A stretch of DNA of 14,967 bases from DATFMH01 sp035267045 (GCA_035267045.1 DATFMH010000051.1:1-14967), one strand, 5' to 3'. Shown: positions 1 through 6,954, numbered from the stretch's first letter. Translations and numbers: made by a program. Notes: generated by a model from the letters alone, not told the origin.

Positions 1-1
1 G

Positions 2-307
2 GCTGAGAAAGGGCTGGATGCACGAGTCGTAAGCATGCCGAGCTGGGAGATATTTGAAAAGCAGGATAAGTCCTATAAAGATTCCGTATTACTGCCTAAT
101 GTTCGCGCACGTGTTTCCATTGAAGCCGGTTCACCTCATGGTTGGGAAAAATGGGTTGGATGTGAGGGTGCCGTAATTGGCATCAATCATTTTGGAGCAT
201 CCGCGCCATATAAAACCATTTATCGTGAATTCGGGTTGACACCTGAGAAAATGGCGGATGCAGCACAAAAATGCTTTGAAGATATCAATGCTACAAGAAC
301 GAGCTGA
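2..307 (+). CDS. tkt: Transketolase, C-terminal part (5' truncated by window edge)
   Basis: Only the last 101 residues are visible; the frame is open from base 2 and ends at TGA 305-307. Transketolase is a thiamine-diphosphate enzyme that moves two-carbon units between sugar phosphates in the non-oxidative pentose phosphate pathway, in the cytoplasm. The fragment matches the third (C-terminal) domain. It has the strand-turn RVVSMPSWEIFEKQ (fragment residues 8-21), then RARVSIEAGSPHGWEKWVG (35-53), and the near-terminal block FGASAPYKTIYREFGLTPEKM (64-84), which corresponds to the FGxSAP...EFGxT ending of bacterial transketolases. The active-site and cofactor domains lie outside the window. 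The ATG at 35 is internal, not the start. The downstream neighbour is convergent, so this gene appears to be the last of its transcription unit. Identification is firm; whether it is the main tkt copy cannot be judged. Confidence 0.95.
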   Translation, partial: AEKGLDARVVSMPSWEIFEKQDKSYKDSVLLPNVRARVSIEAGSPHGWEKWVGCEGAVIGINHFGASAPYKTIYREFGLTPEKMADAAQKCFEDINATRTS

Positions 308-368
308 GATGACGAAGGTATGTAATTCATAGCAGTTGATATTCAATATTTCTAAATACTTATTTCCC

Positions 369-580
369 CCTCGTTCCCAACATCCCCGTTGGGAATGCAA
401 GCCCGGGTACTCCGTTTCAAATGTACCTTTTTTCAACCATTCTTTTTCCCGATCCAACCATTCTTTTTTTCTAATAATCAACTTTTTCGTTTAACGCAAT
501 CATTAAAGGTATACTACACTGATTTTTCAGGAAGCAGAGCTTCCGGGGTGGGCGTTCCCAAAGAGACTTTGGGAACGAGG
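369..580. repeat. Small element bounded by ~50-bp terminal inverted repeats (MITE/REP-pair-like)
   Basis: Bases 369-418 and the reverse complement of 531-580 align over about 50 bp. Both begin CCTCGTTCCCAA, continue with an internal hairpin, then a C/G-rich run, and end in ...TTC. Each arm folds on itself. The left hairpin is 372-381 with 388-397 (10 pairs including one G-T, loop of 6). The right hairpin is 553-563 with 567-577 (11 perfect pairs, loop of 3). The roughly 110 bases between the arms are T-rich and contain two copies of CAACCATTCTTTTT 21 bases apart (434 and 455). It lies between convergent genes and has no coding potential. Hairpins of the type GTTCCCAA...TTGGGAAC are, to my recollection, dispersed repeats in many bacterial genomes. 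That it is mobile is inference; no target-site duplication is clear. Confidence 0.6.
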
Positions 581-672
581 AAAACGAGGAAATGAAATAT
601 CTCTGTGCCCTCTGGTTAAATAAAATCCGTAAAAATCAGCATCAACCGTGTCATCCACGTTCTCTTCTCTCC
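581..672. other. Remaining intergenic sequence between convergent tkt and CPBP genes
   Basis: No ORF or RNA gene is recognisable here. Bases about 618-660 contain loosely repeating decamer-like units (AATCCGTAAA, AATCAGCATC, AACCGTGTC, ATCCACGTTC). They resemble the 'ATCCGTGTCATCCGTGTTC' type of intergenic filler that I recall from many genomes, often next to hairpin repeats like the one at 553-577. No clear intrinsic terminator is seen for either flanking gene; the hairpin at 553-577 lacks a following U-tract. Confidence 0.35.
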
Positions 673-1422
673 TCATCTATTTATCACCGAGAGCGCATAT
701 ATCCCCAATACCGGTATCACATCCGAAATGCTGTGTATAAGGATTGGATATAGAATGCTTTTGGTTTCTTCAAAGACGATGGCATAGAGCAGTCCCATTC
801 CGGCGGCAGTGAATAATTGTGGGATGTTGAGGTGGGTGATCTCTAACGGTTGTATTTGGTAACCGATATGAGCATAAGCAAAAAGGATTGCGGCTATAAT
901 GCCTGCTTGCGATATCGAGAAGTGGAAAATTTTGTAGCGGCGGTTCAGGAAAACGATCAGAATGGTGATCGGGAATGCCCGGAAAAGTGTTTCTTCGGAT
1001 ATTCCCACTATAAAAGCACGAAAACTCAACTCTCCCAATAAATTTCGAGGATTCGTCACATCATAATAGACTTTGGGAACGATATGTTGAATGATATAAG
1101 GAATGGTAATAACGAAATAGATCCCGAACCATATCACGGTGAACCAGAATACCCATTTCCATCCCGTGCGCGAATCACCCAACCTGAAACCCCAATCCCT
1201 CATCGATCGACCGGGCCAAAGAATCATGATAGCAAGAGGGATCAACAGTTGTACGACATGATGGATGACCTCCCAGGAAAATGTCTGTTCAGGATCTATA
1301 AATACTAACCATTGCTGATAATGAAAAGCGACCAGTGATCCTATTCTCGGCGCAAATTCGATTACCAATAACACAATCAGAAACAGAAAAATATTTCTAA
1401 CTCTTGATGACAATGTTTCCAT
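673..1422 (-). CDS. CPBP family intramembrane (glutamic) protease-like membrane protein
   Basis: A 249-residue, strongly hydrophobic protein with about six or seven predicted membrane segments (roughly 10-31, 53-69, 88-112, 134-159, 168-185, 203-218, 222-245). It carries the three CPBP/Abi (Rce1-like) motifs: EExxxR as E143-E144-T-L-F-R148, FxxxH as F181-A-Y-A-H185, and HxxxD as H230-S-I-S-D234. In this family these residues form the intramembrane catalytic site or metal/water-binding site. Members cleave CAAX-type or other membrane substrates, or act in bacteriocin self-immunity; the substrate here is unknown. Length is typical. The start is ATG with an A/T-rich leader and no Shine-Dalgarno. 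It lies downstream of the damaged regulator locus on the same strand, after a 182-base gap, and converges on tkt. The family call is firm; the biological role is open. Confidence 0.88.
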   Translation of the reverse strand: METLSSRVRNIFLFLIVLLVIEFAPRIGSLVAFHYQQWLVFIDPEQTFSWEVIHHVVQLLIPLAIMILWPGRSMRDWGFRLGDSRTGWKWVFWFTVIWFGIYFVITIPYIIQHIVPKVYYDVTNPRNLLGELSFRAFIVGISEETLFRAFPITILIVFLNRRYKIFHFSISQAGIIAAILFAYAHIGYQIQPLEITHLNIPQLFTAAGMGLLYAIVFEETKSILYPILIHSISDVIPVLGIYALSVINR

Positions 1423-1444
1423 ATAAAAAAAACTAATTTAATGA

Positions 1445-1470
1445 AATGCCGGCCTCCAGGCACCGGCATT
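1445..1470. other. Hairpin between regulator fragment and CPBP gene
   Basis: AATGCCGG at 1445-1452 pairs perfectly with CCGGCATT at 1463-1470 around a 10-base loop. On the minus strand it sits after the regulator fragment and just before the CPBP start. It could end transcription of the former, but the T-rich stretch that follows begins only about ten bases later and runs into the CPBP leader, so a leader structure is equally possible. The rest of 1471-1604 shows nothing recognisable. Confidence 0.3.
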
Positions 1471-1604
1471 CCCTCTCTCTTGATGAATGGAATATAAAAA
1501 CTAATTTGAACCTTTATACGGGTTCACAATTATTTAGGTTGCAAGAGATGTTTAAATGTTAGAATTACAGCTGTAAGTATTCATCACTCCGCCGTCATCT
1601 TCAT

Positions 1605-2345
1605 TTACCAGTTGCTGATCGCTGAAAGCTTCGACTCATTGCTCATTGCTATTTGAAATTTTCGGCGATAGGCACCGGGTGTGAGTCGAGTAATCCGCTT
1701 AAAGAGACGACGGAAGAATGCTGTATTTTCATAACCTACATTAAAGCTAATTTTTTCGATAGCCTGATTCGTTTGTTCCAACATGCTTCTGGCTTCAGCG
1801 ATCCTTAAATTCTGTATATATGAAAGAGGTGAGTATCCCGTCGCTTCCCGGAAACGTCGTTCAATAGTGCGTCTGGCAAGACCTGATCGTTTTATAATTT
1901 TTTCAATAATATTTATTTCCGTGAAATGATTGTGAAGCCATTTTTGAAGACTAAGAATGAGAGCGTCATTGTGATTCAGCTTTGGTGAAAATGTAATATA
2001 TGGCGCTTGACCTTCGGCATGCCATTGCAGCATCAGAAACCGGGCTACGGTCTGTGCAGCCATAGGATCGACATACCGTGCAATCAGATGAAGAGCTAAA
2101 TCATGCCAGGACATTACTCCACCAGTCATGACAAATTTCTGGTGAATGCCCGATGTTATCAGTACTTCTTCGCCCGATAAATAATTTCGTTGCATACGGC
2201 AATCCGATATAATATGACCAATCACCGGCTCTTTTCCCGCCCGGTTACGACACCTGCGACGCAGTTGACGTCGCTTGGCTTCCTCTTTGGGGTAGTGCTG
2301 TCCGGAGACGATAATCCGGGCGCCACTGGAAATAGGCTTCTCCAC
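1605..2345 (-). CDS. Chimeric ORF: transposase C-terminal remnant fused in frame to truncated GlxA/AraC-type regulator (probable pseudogene)
   Basis: This open frame of 246 codons starts at GTG 2345; the first in-frame ATG is at 2195 and would give 196 residues. Residues about 10-58 are not regulator sequence. They match the end of an IS5/IS4-type transposase (RRRCRNRAGKEPVIGH, then RMQRNYLSG). From about residue 60 (VLITSG) the protein is the C-terminal half of a GlxA-like AraC-family regulator: the end of the DJ-1/PfpI-like sensor domain (GGVMSWHDLALHLIARYV, 75-92), a linker, and the AraC DNA-binding domain. That domain has a first helix-turn-helix near 145-168 (SGLARRTIERRFREATG) and a second near 195-216 with the family signature, ending LTPGAYRRKF at 221-230. 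Full GlxA-type proteins are about 320-340 residues, so roughly the first half of the sensor is lost. The DNA-binding part has no stops or frameshifts. A protein from this frame would be a DNA-binding module without its sensor; expression is uncertain. Confidence 0.75.
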   Translation of the reverse strand: MEKPISSGARIIVSGQHYPKEEAKRRQLRRRCRNRAGKEPVIGHIISDCRMQRNYLSGEEVLITSGIHQKFVMTGGVMSWHDLALHLIARYVDPMAAQTVARFLMLQWHAEGQAPYITFSPKLNHNDALILSLQKWLHNHFTEINIIEKIIKRSGLARRTIERRFREATGYSPLSYIQNLRIAEARSMLEQTNQAIEKISFNVGYENTAFFRRLFKRITRLTPGAYRRKFQIAMSNESKLSAISNW

Positions 2346-2620
2346 AAAAGTATTGATAGTAGGGGTTACTCAGCCATTCAGTGATCACCGTCACATCGCC
2401 CAGGTTATACAAGCGTTTGAGCAGAAGCAGTCCGGCCATCAGACGAATGGGTTTGGCTGGTTGTCCCTCCGAAGCATAAAGATTCGCATTTTGATCTTCG
2501 ATATGTTTCCAGGGAATTTTATTGGCCAGAACAAATAGTCCGTGGTGAAGATTCAGAAAGTCTGTAAATAAGGGTTGGAAAGCATCGCGTTGGTTTTGAA
2601 TGGGGGCTCGTACCTTTCAT
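2167..2620 (-). pseudogene. Remnant of an IS5/IS4-type DDE transposase (frameshifted, internally deleted)
   Basis: Two transposase pieces lie side by side in different frames. The N-terminal piece reads from about 2605 down to 2325: FLNLHHGLFVLANKIPWKHIE, then PAKPIRLMAGLLLLKRLYNL and SNPYYQYFCGEAYFQW. This is the characteristic start of IS5-type transposases. The only suitable ATG (2618-2620) is one base out of frame; dropping one C from the five-base C run on the minus strand (2602-2606) would join it as MKGTSPIQNQRDAF. Right after FQW the sequence jumps to the C-terminal piece (GTG frame from about 2320), losing the middle of the protein with the catalytic aspartates. In the C-terminal piece the R-x3-E of the YREK signature is present (R35, E39 of the chimeric frame) but the lysine position is Ile46. 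The piece stops abruptly at about 2170, where regulator sequence begins. I found no clear terminal inverted repeats. The element is dead. Confidence 0.8.
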
Positions 2621-2638
2621 AATTTGCAAGATTTCTTT

Positions 2639-2686
2639 TTATCATAAGAAATTCCCTGCAATTTATCCAGTTATGATAAATCATAA
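2639..2686. promoter_or_regulatory. Cluster of palindromic TTATSATAA-type sites
   Basis: TTATCATAA at 2639-2647 is the reverse complement of TTATGATAA at 2671-2679. The latter also forms a tight near-palindrome with the next bases, TTATGAT-AA-ATCATAA (2671-2686). The cluster lies just upstream of the transposase remnant's start and downstream of the phosphatase gene. It could be an operator or part of the former insertion-sequence end. AT-rich sequence makes such matches easy to find by chance. Confidence 0.25.
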
Positions 2687-2792
2687 CTTCAATAAAGACA
2701 TTTAGTTATATCCTTTTTAAAGATCGACTAAATACTGATTTGTAATTAACACCTCTTTTGTTTTAGTGTTAACAGCTAACCGTTTCGTTTCT

Positions 2793-3914
2793 TCAGCCCT
2801 TATGAATACAGGTGAATGTAATATCATCTATCTGTCGCTCTTCACCGATAAAGGTTTCGAGGGATGTTTGAATTTTACCGATTAAGGTTTTTGAATCCAG
2901 TTCTCCGTAGATGTCTATTAATGATTGAAGGCGGCTGATACCATATTCACGGCCGCTTATATCACGTGCTTCAGTGAGTCCGTCGGTATATAGGACGAGA
3001 CTATCGCCTGCTTTAAATTCAATATTCGTTTCTTTTAGATAATGTTCCAGCTGGGAAGAATTAGTCATACCCAATGCCAGGCCCGGAGTTCGTAAAGTGA
3101 GTGTGGTATCTTTTTCTTTATTGAACAGTATTGGTGCATTATGTCCTGCACGGGTAAATACAAAATGATCTTTTCCGTTGGGGAAATAAGCGACACAAGC
3201 CGTAACGAATGTTTTATCACGTTTTCCGGATTTAATATGATTGTTTAGTTCAAGCAGGAGCTCTTTAGGTGAGGATTTTGATTGATTGATGATGAGGTGA
3301 ACCATAGCCTGAATACGAACCATATAAAGAGCGGCTGTCAATCCTTTGCCGGATACGTCGGCAATTATGACGTATGTTCCATCGCCTGTTTTAATAACAT
3401 CGACGTAATCACCACCTACTTCTTTAGCCGTATTGGCAAATGATGCAATATTCATACTGTCCTCTTTTATTTCGGAGGGCGGTAAAAGACTGAGCTGTAT
3501 TTCTCTGGCCAGGTCAATTTCTTTTTTTACATCAATCTTTTCCAGCAACTCAAGTAAAAGTACCATGAGGATGCCGGCAAAAGACAAGGGTAAGAGTGCC
3601 ATTGCCAAGAAGCCGGTACTGAAATAATGCAGAATGAAGCCAAAGACGGAGCCGCCAAAAATGAGTCGTCTTGTTGGATTTAAACGCTTACTTAATGCGT
3701 TGAATAAGCGCATAACTTTAATATGCGGGCCAACTTTATGGCCTTCTTCAGCTAACTCTTCTTCACCGACTGCTTCTTTATACAGTTTAATCAATCTTGT
3801 TGAATCGGCGTGAAAGTCACGTCCAAGACGTTGCCGGGTCATACCTTCGGTATATTCCCGGTAAAATGATTTTGTGCTTTGAAATGCTTCTCGTGTTTCG
3901 TTCTTTAGACTCAT
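2793..3914 (-). CDS. Membrane-anchored PP2C/SpoIIE-type serine/threonine phosphatase (RsbU-like output domain)
   Basis: A 373-residue protein. Residues 1-80 are soluble and charged, with no domain I recognise. Residues about 83-122 form two closely spaced hydrophobic segments, so the protein is probably inner-membrane anchored. A short linker of the type AREIQLSLLPP (136-146) leads into the PPM/SpoIIE phosphatase domain (about 150-373). The metal-binding and catalytic motifs are present: GGDYVD (167-172), ADVSGKG (185-191, D186), AGHN (256-259), LYTDGLTEA (308-316, D311) and the terminal DDIT (363-366). Such phosphatases usually dephosphorylate an anti-sigma-factor antagonist (STAS protein) in a partner-switching pathway. 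No STAS or anti-sigma kinase gene lies nearby, so the substrate is inferred by family only. There is no PAS, GAF or response-regulator input domain. The start is ATG with no Shine-Dalgarno, and the gene is divergent from polA. Confidence 0.9.
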   Translation of the reverse strand: MSLKNETREAFQSTKSFYREYTEGMTRQRLGRDFHADSTRLIKLYKEAVGEEELAEEGHKVGPHIKVMRLFNALSKRLNPTRRLIFGGSVFGFILHYFSTGFLAMALLPLSFAGILMVLLLELLEKIDVKKEIDLAREIQLSLLPPSEIKEDSMNIASFANTAKEVGGDYVDVIKTGDGTYVIIADVSGKGLTAALYMVRIQAMVHLIINQSKSSPKELLLELNNHIKSGKRDKTFVTACVAYFPNGKDHFVFTRAGHNAPILFNKEKDTTLTLRTPGLALGMTNSSQLEHYLKETNIEFKAGDSLVLYTDGLTEARDISGREYGISRLQSLIDIYGELDSKTLIGKIQTSLETFIGEERQIDDITFTCIHKG

Positions 3915-4048
3915 GTAATTTTCACATGTTATGAATAATCTTTATATGTAGTATTCGATAAATCTCGTAAAAAGTTTAGCTTCAACCACAAGATTTTACA
4001 TATTACATTTATTTAGTGGTTAAAACCAAAGCAAATAATCGACAAAAG

Positions 4049-4054
4049 TATAAT
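4049..4054 (+). promoter_or_regulatory. Candidate -10 box for polA
   Basis: A perfect TATAAT lies 11 bases before the polA ATG in the 151-base divergent region shared with the phosphatase gene. It would give a very short leader, in keeping with the missing Shine-Dalgarno. No good -35 element is found at the usual spacing, so this is tentative. Confidence 0.3.
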
Positions 4055-4065
4055 ACAATTACCCG

Positions 4066-6837
4066 ATGTCCAAAGACAGACTCTTTTTATTAGACGGCAT
4101 GGCACTGGCTTACAGAGCCCATTTCGCATTTATTAACAGTAATTTAAGGAATTCGGAGGGTATTCCTACCGGGCCTATATACGGATTTGCACAAACACTT
4201 GTTCAATTAATAGAAAAGGAAAAGCCGACGCATATAGCTGTTGTTTGGGATACTGCGGCGCCAACTTTTCGCCATGAATTGGACGAACAGTATAAGGCTA
4301 ACAGACCGCCTCAACCGGAAGATTTAAAGACGGGAATCCCGTTAATCAAAGATATGATTGAGCGGTTCAAAATTAAAAATCTTGAGCAGGATGGATATGA
4401 AGCCGACGATATAATCGGTACGATTGCTTATGAAGCAAGTGGAGAAGATGTCGATGTTTTTCTTGTTACGCCTGATAAGGATTTTATGCAATTAGTGACA
4501 GAGAACGTCAAGATGTACAAGCCACTTAATCATACAAAGGGGTTTGATATTATAGACATCGATGGCGTGAAAAAATATTTTGGGGTACCACCTGAGAAAG
4601 TAATCGATGTATTGGCTCTTATAGGCGACACTTCTGATAATATTCCGGGTGTTCCTGGTATCGGTAAAAAAGGAGCGCCAAAAATCATTAATGAATATGG
4701 TTCTGTTGAAGCGGCTATTGAAGCGGCACCGGGAATTAAGTCGAAAAGGGTACGGGAAGGATTGACTCAAAATGCCGAACAGGCTCGTTTATCAAAGAAG
4801 ATGATCACCATCATTACGGATGTACCGGATACGGAAAAATGGAGATCACTTTTATGGAAAGGCCCTGATAAAGATGCTGTTGTGGAATTTTTTAAAAGAA
4901 TGGGTTTTCGATCAATTATCGAACGGTTTTTACGACAAAATAACAAGAGTGTCTCATCTAATCAGAATGGGAATGGCCAATATTCACTGTTTGAAGATGA
5001 GGATGGTGATGTTACAGCAGAAACAGGTTGGGATACATATGATCCGGATAACGTTGATTATCATCTGGTAAGTTCCGTTGGGGAAGTAAAAAAACTGGTC
5101 GGAAATCTGAAAAATGAGCCTGTTATTTGTTTTGATACCGAAACGACCGGAACGGATCCCATTACAGCAGATATTGTAGGTATTGCTTTATCAGCAAAAC
5201 CAGAGGAAGCTTATTACATACCTGTTGATGTTGAAGGCGGTTTACAATGTGCTGATGTTATAGATATGATACGCCCACTATTTGAAACTAAAGCCCTCAA
5301 AGTAGCCCAAAATTATAAATATGATTACATCATGCTAAAAAAATACGGCCTCGAAATAAAAGGGCCGGTATTTGATACGATGTTGGCAGCCTATTTGATT
5401 GATTCGAGTCAGGCGTTAAACATGGACGCCTTGTCACGCAAATATCTTAATTACGATCCCGTATCTATAACCACACTAATTGGTAAGGGTAAAAATCAAA
5501 AGTCGATGGCGGATATTCCTGCCGAAGAAGTTTCTGCCTATTCCTGTGAAGACGCTGATATTACGCTTCGACTGTATCAGGTTTTAAAAGATGAATTGCA
5601 AAAAGATGAACTCGAAACGGTAGCCAATGATATCGAATTTCCATTGACAAAAGTACTGGCGGCCATGGAAATGAGAGGGGTACAGCTTGATACCGGTATG
5701 TTGGATCAATATTCCAGGGAATTGGGTGAGAAAATAAAAGAATTAGAACAACAGATTTACAAGAAGTCGGGACATGAATTCAATATAAATTCTCCACAGC
5801 AATTAGGAGATATCTTATTTAAGAAACTCAAGATACCATCAAAAAAGAAAACACGTACCGGTCAGTTTTCCACTTCAGAACGGGTATTATCCGGATTAGC
5901 CGATAAATATGAAATACCTAAGCTGGTATTGGATTATCGGGCGTTGAGTAAATTAAAATCGACCTACGTGGATGCCATGCCAAAACTGGTTAACCCGGAG
6001 ACCGGCAGGGTACACACCAGTTTTAATCAAAGTGTAGCGGCAACCGGACGTCTTTCGTCATCGAATCCCAATCTTCAGAATATCCCCATACGAACAGAAC
6101 AGGGACGTGAAATCCGTAAAGCATTCACAGCCAGGGAAGGGTATAAGATTCTTTCTCTTGATTATTCTCAGGTGGAATTGCGCATTATTGCCGCAATTGC
6201 TGATGACGAAGCCATGAAGCAGGCTTTTATTGAGGATGAAGACATACACTCTCGTACAGCCAAAGAGATATTCAGCCTGGAATCAATAGACGAAGTAACA
6301 CCAGAACAGCGACGTAAAGCTAAAGAAGTCAATTTTGGTATCCCGTACGGCGTGAGTGCCTATGGGTTGGCACAGCGGCTGGGAATGGAAAATCATGAGG
6401 GAAAGGCTATAATTGACGCCTATTTCGATCGCTTCCCGGCTATAAAGACCTACATAAAAAATACAATCGAGGAAGCTCGTTCGAATGGTTTTGTCAAAAC
6501 ATTGACCGGCCGCCGCAGATATATAAATGAAATTAATTCACCCAATGCCAATATTAGGGGTTTTGCCGAACGTACGGCTATCAATATGCCTATACAGGGT
6601 ACAGCCGCCGATCTTATCAAGATAGCCATGATTAATATCGAGAACAGGCTTCGGAATGAAAATAGAAAGACCCGAATGATCATTCAGGTTCATGATGAGT
6701 TACTATTTGAGGTACATGAAGATGAACTGGATACGATACCTGATGTTATCAGGGAAATGATGGAATCGGCGATGGATATCGGTGTACCTCTAAAAGTAGA
6801 GATGGGTATAGCTGATAACTGGCTGGATGCACATTAA
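4066..6837 (+). CDS. polA: DNA polymerase I (5'-3' exonuclease, 3'-5' exonuclease, polymerase)
   Basis: A full-length 923-residue family A polymerase, which fills gaps and removes RNA primers during replication and repair. The N-terminal 5'-nuclease domain (1-290) has D10, YKANRPPQP (77-85), EADD (112-115), TPDKD (135-139) and the helix-hairpin-helix GDTSDNIPGVPGIG (187-200). An acidic linker (about 295-330) follows. The 3'-5' exonuclease is complete as DEDDy: D357/E359 (FDTETTG), D420 (NYKYD), and Y492/D496 (YSCED). The polymerase domain (about 530-923) has TGRLSSSNPNLQNIP (660-674), motif A D699 in LDYSQVE, the O-helix R749-x3-K753-x3-F757-x3-Y761, and motif C VHDELL (875-880). Phe at 757 is the usual residue of cellular enzymes. 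The O-helix reads FGIPYG, with Pro where E. coli has Ile. The start is ATG 4066 without a Shine-Dalgarno; the phosphatase gene is divergent upstream. This is a stand-alone gene. Confidence 0.98.
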   Translation: MSKDRLFLLDGMALAYRAHFAFINSNLRNSEGIPTGPIYGFAQTLVQLIEKEKPTHIAVVWDTAAPTFRHELDEQYKANRPPQPEDLKTGIPLIKDMIERFKIKNLEQDGYEADDIIGTIAYEASGEDVDVFLVTPDKDFMQLVTENVKMYKPLNHTKGFDIIDIDGVKKYFGVPPEKVIDVLALIGDTSDNIPGVPGIGKKGAPKIINEYGSVEAAIEAAPGIKSKRVREGLTQNAEQARLSKKMITIITDVPDTEKWRSLLWKGPDKDAVVEFFKRMGFRSIIERFLRQNNKSVSSNQNGNGQYSLFEDEDGDVTAETGWDTYDPDNVDYHLVSSVGEVKKLVGNLKNEPVICFDTETTGTDPITADIVGIALSAKPEEAYYIPVDVEGGLQCADVIDMIRPLFETKALKVAQNYKYDYIMLKKYGLEIKGPVFDTMLAAYLIDSSQALNMDALSRKYLNYDPVSITTLIGKGKNQKSMADIPAEEVSAYSCEDADITLRLYQVLKDELQKDELETVANDIEFPLTKVLAAMEMRGVQLDTGMLDQYSRELGEKIKELEQQIYKKSGHEFNINSPQQLGDILFKKLKIPSKKKTRTGQFSTSERVLSGLADKYEIPKLVLDYRALSKLKSTYVDAMPKLVNPETGRVHTSFNQSVAATGRLSSSNPNLQNIPIRTEQGREIRKAFTAREGYKILSLDYSQVELRIIAAIADDEAMKQAFIEDEDIHSRTAKEIFSLESIDEVTPEQRRKAKEVNFGIPYGVSAYGLAQRLGMENHEGKAIIDAYFDRFPAIKTYIKNTIEEARSNGFVKTLTGRRRYINEINSPNANIRGFAERTAINMPIQGTAADLIKIAMINIENRLRNENRKTRMIIQVHDELLFEVHEDELDTIPDVIREMMESAMDIGVPLKVEMGIADNWLDAH

Positions 6838-6873
6838 AACAGTAAACAGTAACCAGTTACCAGTATTAGAAGA

Positions 6874-6904
6874 ATCCTTAACGAGGTGTTGCCTCGTTAA
6901 GGAT
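6874..6904. terminator. Perfect 13-bp hairpin between convergent polA and OMP gene
   Basis: ATCCTTAACGAGG (6874-6886) pairs perfectly with CCTCGTTAAGGAT (6892-6904) around the loop TGTTG. It lies 37 bases after the polA stop and 50 bases beyond the stop of the minus-strand gene, so it probably ends transcription from both sides. Neither side has a strong U-tract, so it is not a textbook intrinsic terminator. It may instead be an RNA 3'-end stabilising structure. Confidence 0.65.
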
Positions 6905-6954
6905 AGACATTGTTAGATAATTGAAATTAATTATTCAATGATAACAAAAATAGT

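Noticed and set aside
434..470. CRISPR-like repeat
   Set aside because: There are only two copies, with a 7-base spacer, T-rich low complexity and no cas genes.
131..481. 116-codon minus-strand ORF over the transketolase end and inverted repeat
   Set aside because: It lies antisense to the clear transketolase frame, runs across a hairpin repeat, and has no recognisable protein features.
850..1308. Plus-strand ORFs inside the CPBP gene
   Set aside because: They are antisense to a gene with three conserved motifs, and their products show no domain.
2746..2772. TTAACAC/GTGTTAA inverted repeat as a terminator of the phosphatase gene
   Set aside because: It is a 7-bp AT-rich stem with a 13-base loop and no U-tract on the minus strand; such structures are expected by chance.
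4011..4024. ATTTAGTGGTTAAA shared between the polA upstream region and the start of the DUF5723-like gene (14849-14862)
   Set aside because: A 14-base match is about what chance allows in a 15 kb AT-rich window. In one copy it overlaps the start codon and in the other it is upstream, so there is no common function.
1605..4065. A signalling operon joining the AraC-type regulator and the phosphatase
   Set aside because: The regulator is a truncated chimera separated from the phosphatase by insertion-sequence debris, so the adjacency is probably accidental.
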